Shown here: positions 60,804 through 64,000 of the stretch, piece by piece
How positions within the stretch are numbered: position 1 is the first letter of the stretch
Layout: the number at the start of each line of letters is the position of its first letter
DNA from: Bradyrhizobium diazoefficiens
GTDB taxonomy: Bacteria; Pseudomonadota; Alphaproteobacteria; Rhizobiales; Xanthobacteraceae
Direction: 5' to 3'
DNA: 64,000 bases
NCBI RefSeq assembly: GCF_018129965.1
Contig: NZ_JAFCKW010000028.1
Span: 18,956-82,955, forward strand
Translations under genes and position numbers: made by a program
Notes under the pieces: generated by a model
The model's database searches: none
What the model was told of the DNA's origin: nothing
What the model saw: only the letters and a program-made list of their open reading frames with translations

Positions 60804-62837
60804 TTACGCCGCGCGGATCGTCCCCATGAAGCGGTCGAGTTCGGCGCGAAGGCGGGTGCTCTCGCTGGAGAGCGTCTTGGCGGAATTGAGGACCTCCTCC
60901 GAGGCCGAGCCGGTTTCGGCGGCGCCGCGGTTGACCTGGCCGATGTCGGTGGCCGCGGCCTGGGTACCTTGCGCGACGTTCTGGACGCTGCGCGCGATCT
61001 CCTGCGTCGCCGCGCCCTGCTGTTCGACGGCGCTCGCGATCGAGGTCGAGATCGACGAGATCTGGCCGATGGTGGCGCCGATCTCCTTGATCGCCGCGAC
61101 CGATTCGGCGGTCGCGCCCTGCATGCCCGCAATGTGCGAGGAAATCTCGTCCGTCGCCTTCGCGGTCTGGCTCGCCAGCGACTTCACCTCGCTCGCGACC
61201 ACGGCAAAGCCGCGGCCCGCTTCACCGGCGCGCGCCGCCTCGATGGTGGCGTTGAGCGCCAGAAGATTGGTCTGCTCGGCAATCGCGGTGATCAGCTTGA
61301 CCACCTCGCCGATCTGCTGGGCGGCATGCGAGAGCTTGCCGATGCGGCCGTCGGTCTCCTTGGCCTGCACCACGGCGGCTTCGGCGATGCGGCTGGAATC
61401 GCGGACCTGGCGGCCGATCTCCTCGACCGAGGCCGAGAGTTCTTCGGTTGCGGTCGCGACCGACTGCATGTTGCTGGACGCCTGCTCGGAGACGCCGGCG
61501 ACCTGGCTCGACAGGCTCTGCGTGGTCTCGGCGGTGCGGGTCAGCGTGGACGCGGCCGATTCGAGCTGCACGGCCGAGGCCGAGACGTTGGACACGATGG
61601 CGCCGACGGCGCTCTCGAAATCGTCGGCGAAACGAATGAGCTCGGAACGGCGCGCGGCGGCCTGTTCCTTGTTCTGCGCTTCGCTCGCGGCGGCGTCACG
61701 CTCGGCCTTCGCGACGGCCTGAACCTTGAATTCCTCCACCGCGCCGGCCATCTCGCCGATCTCGTCCCTGCGACCGAGGCCGGGCAGCACGACGTCGAAA
61801 TTGCCCGAGGCGAGCTCGCGCATCGCCTTGCACATCGCGATCATCGGACGCGAGATGCCGTTGCCGAGCATGAGGGCCAGCACGGCGCCGATCGCGAGGC
61901 CACCGAGCGCCATCATCAATATCAGCTGTTCGGTATCGCCGATGGTGGCATTGGCGCTCGCTTCGATGCGCTGTTGATCGGAGGTCAGCTCCGACCGCAG
62001 GTCGGCCGAGAGCTTGACAATGGACGCCGCCGTCCTGGTCATCTCGCCATTCAACTTGACGATGACCTTCACGTTCTCGGTCAGCTTCGAGAAGGAGGTG
62101 CGGTACTGTTTGAGCAGATTGCCGATCTCGGTGACGCGGTCGGTGATCTTCTGGTCATTGGCATAGATCGAGACCAGCAGGGTCTCCAGGAACTTGATGC
62201 GGGCGATCACGCCGTCGGCGGTCTTCGGCTCCGGCTTGGCGACGAAGGCGCTGACAGAGGTGGAAACTGCCAGATATTGCGAGGTGATGTCCTTGGCCGT
62301 GGTCTGAACCGAGTTCAGACCCGCCAGCGCCGCGGTATCGGCGAGATCGTCGAACTTGAAGCGGATCTTGTTGCCGACACTGTTGAGCTCGTCGGTCGCA
62401 ATCTTGTTGTTCTCTCGCGTCAGCGTGATGATCTCGCTGAACACCTTCGTGAACCGCTGGAACTCGGCCTCGAGCTTGCCGATTTGCTCGCGGCGCGCCG
62501 CGCCGGTGGTCGCGGCCATCGATTTGGCGATCGCGCCCTTTAAATTCTCTTCGGCAGCCTTGGCCGCGGTCTCGTCATCGGCCGAGCCGGTCAGCGTATA
62601 GGCCCGGGTGAGACCCTGATAGGCGATCAGATCGCGGTCGATCGTTCGCGCAAGGTCAGCTTCGGCCACGCTGGTTCGGTAGGATGCCACGGCGGCCTGG
62701 ATGCGTTCGAAGCCGAAATAGGCGAAGGCCATGCTGACGGCGAGAATGGCCAGCACCGCGACGAAACCGAGGATGATTTTTGCACGAAAACGCAAGGTGA
62801 GCAGCTTCGATGTGTTCGGCTTCGACTTGGCGGACAT
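60804..62837 (-). CDS. Methyl-accepting chemotaxis protein, copy 1
   Basis: This chemoreceptor of about 677 residues has an N-terminal membrane span (AKIILGFVAVLAILAVSMAF), a periplasmic helical sensor domain of about 240 residues (four-helix type, ISRDLIAYQGLTRAYT-like start), a second span (LILMMALGGLAIGAVLALML), a HAMP domain (MRELASGNFDVVLPGLGRRDE) and the signalling hairpin with EQTNLLALNATIEAARAGEA. It ends TIRAA. The start is 62837 or 62849 (both ATG); the purine-rich GGGGTGGGGA favours 62837. Its 3' half is almost identical to copy 2. Confidence 0.94.
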   Translation of the reverse strand: MSAKSKPNTSKLLTLRFRAKIILGFVAVLAILAVSMAFAYFGFERIQAAVASYRTSVAEADLARTIDRDLIAYQGLTRAYTLTGSADDETAAKAAEENLKGAIAKSMAATTGAARREQIGKLEAEFQRFTKVFSEIITLTRENNKIATDELNSVGNKIRFKFDDLADTAALAGLNSVQTTAKDITSQYLAVSTSVSAFVAKPEPKTADGVIARIKFLETLLVSIYANDQKITDRVTEIGNLLKQYRTSFSKLTENVKVIVKLNGEMTRTAASIVKLSADLRSELTSDQQRIEASANATIGDTEQLILMMALGGLAIGAVLALMLGNGISRPMIAMCKAMRELASGNFDVVLPGLGRRDEIGEMAGAVEEFKVQAVAKAERDAAASEAQNKEQAAARRSELIRFADDFESAVGAIVSNVSASAVQLESAASTLTRTAETTQSLSSQVAGVSEQASSNMQSVATATEELSASVEEIGRQVRDSSRIAEAAVVQAKETDGRIGKLSHAAQQIGEVVKLITAIAEQTNLLALNATIEAARAGEAGRGFAVVASEVKSLASQTAKATDEISSHIAGMQGATAESVAAIKEIGATIGQISSISTSIASAVEQQGAATQEIARSVQNVAQGTQAAATDIGQVNRGAAETGSASEEVLNSAKTLSSESTRLRAELDRFMGTIRAA
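60805..61772. repeat. Near-identical tandem duplication (with 63033-64000)
   Basis: The 968 bases from 60805 match 63033-64000 at a constant offset of 2228. I found only three substitutions: 60867 G against 63095 A, 61053 C against 63281 T, and 61097 C against 63325 A. Identity begins one base into the stop codons and continues to the window edge. The repeat unit is at least the chemoreceptor signalling domain. Confidence 0.93.
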
Positions 62838-63031
62838 TCCCCACCCCATTCCATTCGCGGAAAACCAGGCGCAGCCGGGACGCAGGTCGCTCCCCGACTC
62901 ATAGGCAAGGTAGTTTGCAAAGGATAAGCGGCGGTAAATTTAGAACGACGCAACTTACGGTTAGACAACGCGGGAAAGCGGCCCCCGCGCAAGGTGAAAA
63001 TGCGCTTGAGCAGGCGCAGTAGAATGCAGCT

Positions 63032-64000
63032 CTACGCCGCGCGGATCGTCCCCATGAAGCGGTCGAGTTCGGCGCGAAGGCGGGTGCTCTCGCTAGAGAG
63101 CGTCTTGGCGGAATTGAGGACCTCCTCCGAGGCCGAGCCGGTTTCGGCGGCGCCGCGGTTGACCTGGCCGATGTCGGTGGCCGCGGCCTGGGTACCTTGC
63201 GCGACGTTCTGGACGCTGCGCGCGATCTCCTGCGTCGCCGCGCCCTGCTGTTCGACGGCGCTCGCGATCGAGGTCGAGATTGACGAGATCTGGCCGATGG
63301 TGGCGCCGATCTCCTTGATCGCCGAGACCGATTCGGCGGTCGCGCCCTGCATGCCCGCAATGTGCGAGGAAATCTCGTCCGTCGCCTTCGCGGTCTGGCT
63401 CGCCAGCGACTTCACCTCGCTCGCGACCACGGCAAAGCCGCGGCCCGCTTCACCGGCGCGCGCCGCCTCGATGGTGGCGTTGAGCGCCAGAAGATTGGTC
63501 TGCTCGGCAATCGCGGTGATCAGCTTGACCACCTCGCCGATCTGCTGGGCGGCATGCGAGAGCTTGCCGATGCGGCCGTCGGTCTCCTTGGCCTGCACCA
63601 CGGCGGCTTCGGCGATGCGGCTGGAATCGCGGACCTGGCGGCCGATCTCCTCGACCGAGGCCGAGAGTTCTTCGGTTGCGGTCGCGACCGACTGCATGTT
63701 GCTGGACGCCTGCTCGGAGACGCCGGCGACCTGGCTCGACAGGCTCTGCGTGGTCTCGGCGGTGCGGGTCAGCGTGGACGCGGCCGATTCGAGCTGCACG
63801 GCCGAGGCCGAGACGTTGGACACGATGGCGCCGACGGCGCTCTCGAAATCGTCGGCGAAACGAATGAGCTCGGAACGGCGCGCGGCGGCCTGTTCCTTGT
63901 TCTGCGCTTCGCTCGCGGCGGCGTCACGCTCGGCCTTCGCGACGGCCTGAACCTTGAATTCCTCCACCGCGCCGGCCATCTCGCCGATCTCGTCCCTGCG
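63032..64000 (-). CDS. Methyl-accepting chemotaxis protein, copy 2 (partial, 5' end beyond window)
   Basis: Only the C-terminal 322 residues are inside the window: the end of HAMP (EIGEMAGAVEEFKVQAVAKA) and the complete signalling domain ending GTIRAA. The protein matches copy 1 except one residue, ESVSAI instead of ESVAAI. The gene uses TAG as stop and copy 1 uses TAA. The sensor domain, which would show whether ligand specificity differs, is not visible. It is the upstream neighbour of copy 1, with 194 bases between. Confidence 0.94.
   Translation of the reverse strand, partial: RRDEIGEMAGAVEEFKVQAVAKAERDAAASEAQNKEQAAARRSELIRFADDFESAVGAIVSNVSASAVQLESAASTLTRTAETTQSLSSQVAGVSEQASSNMQSVATATEELSASVEEIGRQVRDSSRIAEAAVVQAKETDGRIGKLSHAAQQIGEVVKLITAIAEQTNLLALNATIEAARAGEAGRGFAVVASEVKSLASQTAKATDEISSHIAGMQGATAESVSAIKEIGATIGQISSISTSIASAVEQQGAATQEIARSVQNVAQGTQAAATDIGQVNRGAAETGSASEEVLNSAKTLSSESTRLRAELDRFMGTIRAA

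Noticed and set aside
60777..62543. 588-codon open frame opposite the chemoreceptor gene
   Set aside because: Antisense to a clear chemoreceptor, low-complexity product rich in Asp, Arg and Gly, no ribosome site or family match.

Overview
The window is a high-GC alphaproteobacterial chromosome segment, and almost certainly comes from Bradyrhizobium or a very close relative. The evidence is gene content and order: aroK-aroB-hemolysin next to bolA and a J-domain gene, xerD-accA, the DUF4167 gene after prfA-prmC, phbB-phbA beside phaR, and acdS with a divergent Lrp-type regulator. Several families of palindromic dispersed repeats of the kind common in Bradyrhizobium intergenic DNA support this. 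Most of the window is core housekeeping sequence. I see no prophage, insertion sequence, CRISPR array or rRNA. There is one tRNA, tRNA-Ser(GGA).

Layout. 1-2.2 kb: two divergent citrate-synthase-family genes, one fused to a MerR-like DNA-binding domain. 2.4-9.1 kb: J-domain protein, bolA, CorC/HlyC-type membrane protein, aroB, aroK, a 48-residue membrane peptide, xerD and accA. 9.5-13.1 kb: an L,D-transpeptidase lipoprotein, then a response regulator and an HWE sensor kinase arranged tail to tail, each with a general-stress (EcfG-type) promoter candidate. 13.4-22.9 kb: secA, a parvulin isomerase, argJ-mutT, a methyltransferase, and a tightly coupled comF-grxC-nitrilase-DUF1178 run. 22.9-32.9 kb: a drug/metabolite transporter, a GIY-YIG nuclease lying between repeat copies, ubiG, a PH-domain protein, lysC, ptsP, prfA-prmC and a DUF4167 gene behind a 464-base leader. 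33-41 kb: a methyltransferase, gloB, a cupin, a flavin reductase, a second DMT transporter, the polyhydroxybutyrate genes phbB, phbA and phaR, and a branched-chain aminotransferase. 41.3-49.1 kb: an esterase, small exported proteins, the ACC deaminase acdS with its regulator, recQ and a polysaccharide deacetylase. 49.1-54.3 kb: metA and metY, a long glutathione-transferase-like protein and an amidase. 54.3-55.8 kb: about 1 kb without a recognisable gene, a broken fatty-acid desaturase and tRNA-Ser. 56-60.5 kb: trehalose synthesis genes otsA and otsB with an MFS transporter. 60.8-64 kb: two tandem chemoreceptor genes that are almost identical over the whole compared stretch; the second runs off the window.

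How the genes fit together. The metabolic themes are carbon storage (phbA/phbB/phaR), sulfur amino acids (metY-metA), aromatic amino acid precursors (aroK/aroB), arginine and aspartate-family synthesis (argJ, lysC), nitrogen-PTS control (ptsP) and plant-associated traits (ACC deaminase, trehalose). The most interesting signals are regulatory: an exact GGAAC-N16-CGTT promoter before the response regulator with weaker versions before its kinase partner and otsA; paired TTGATT/AATCAA dyads between the two citrate synthase genes; and repeated TGCGGCAT motifs between phbA and phaR. No complete, clearly novel multi-gene system is present. The best candidates for something undescribed are the stress-linked two-component pair, the HTH-fused citrate synthase circuit, and the GIY-YIG nuclease sandwiched by a terminal-inverted-repeat element.
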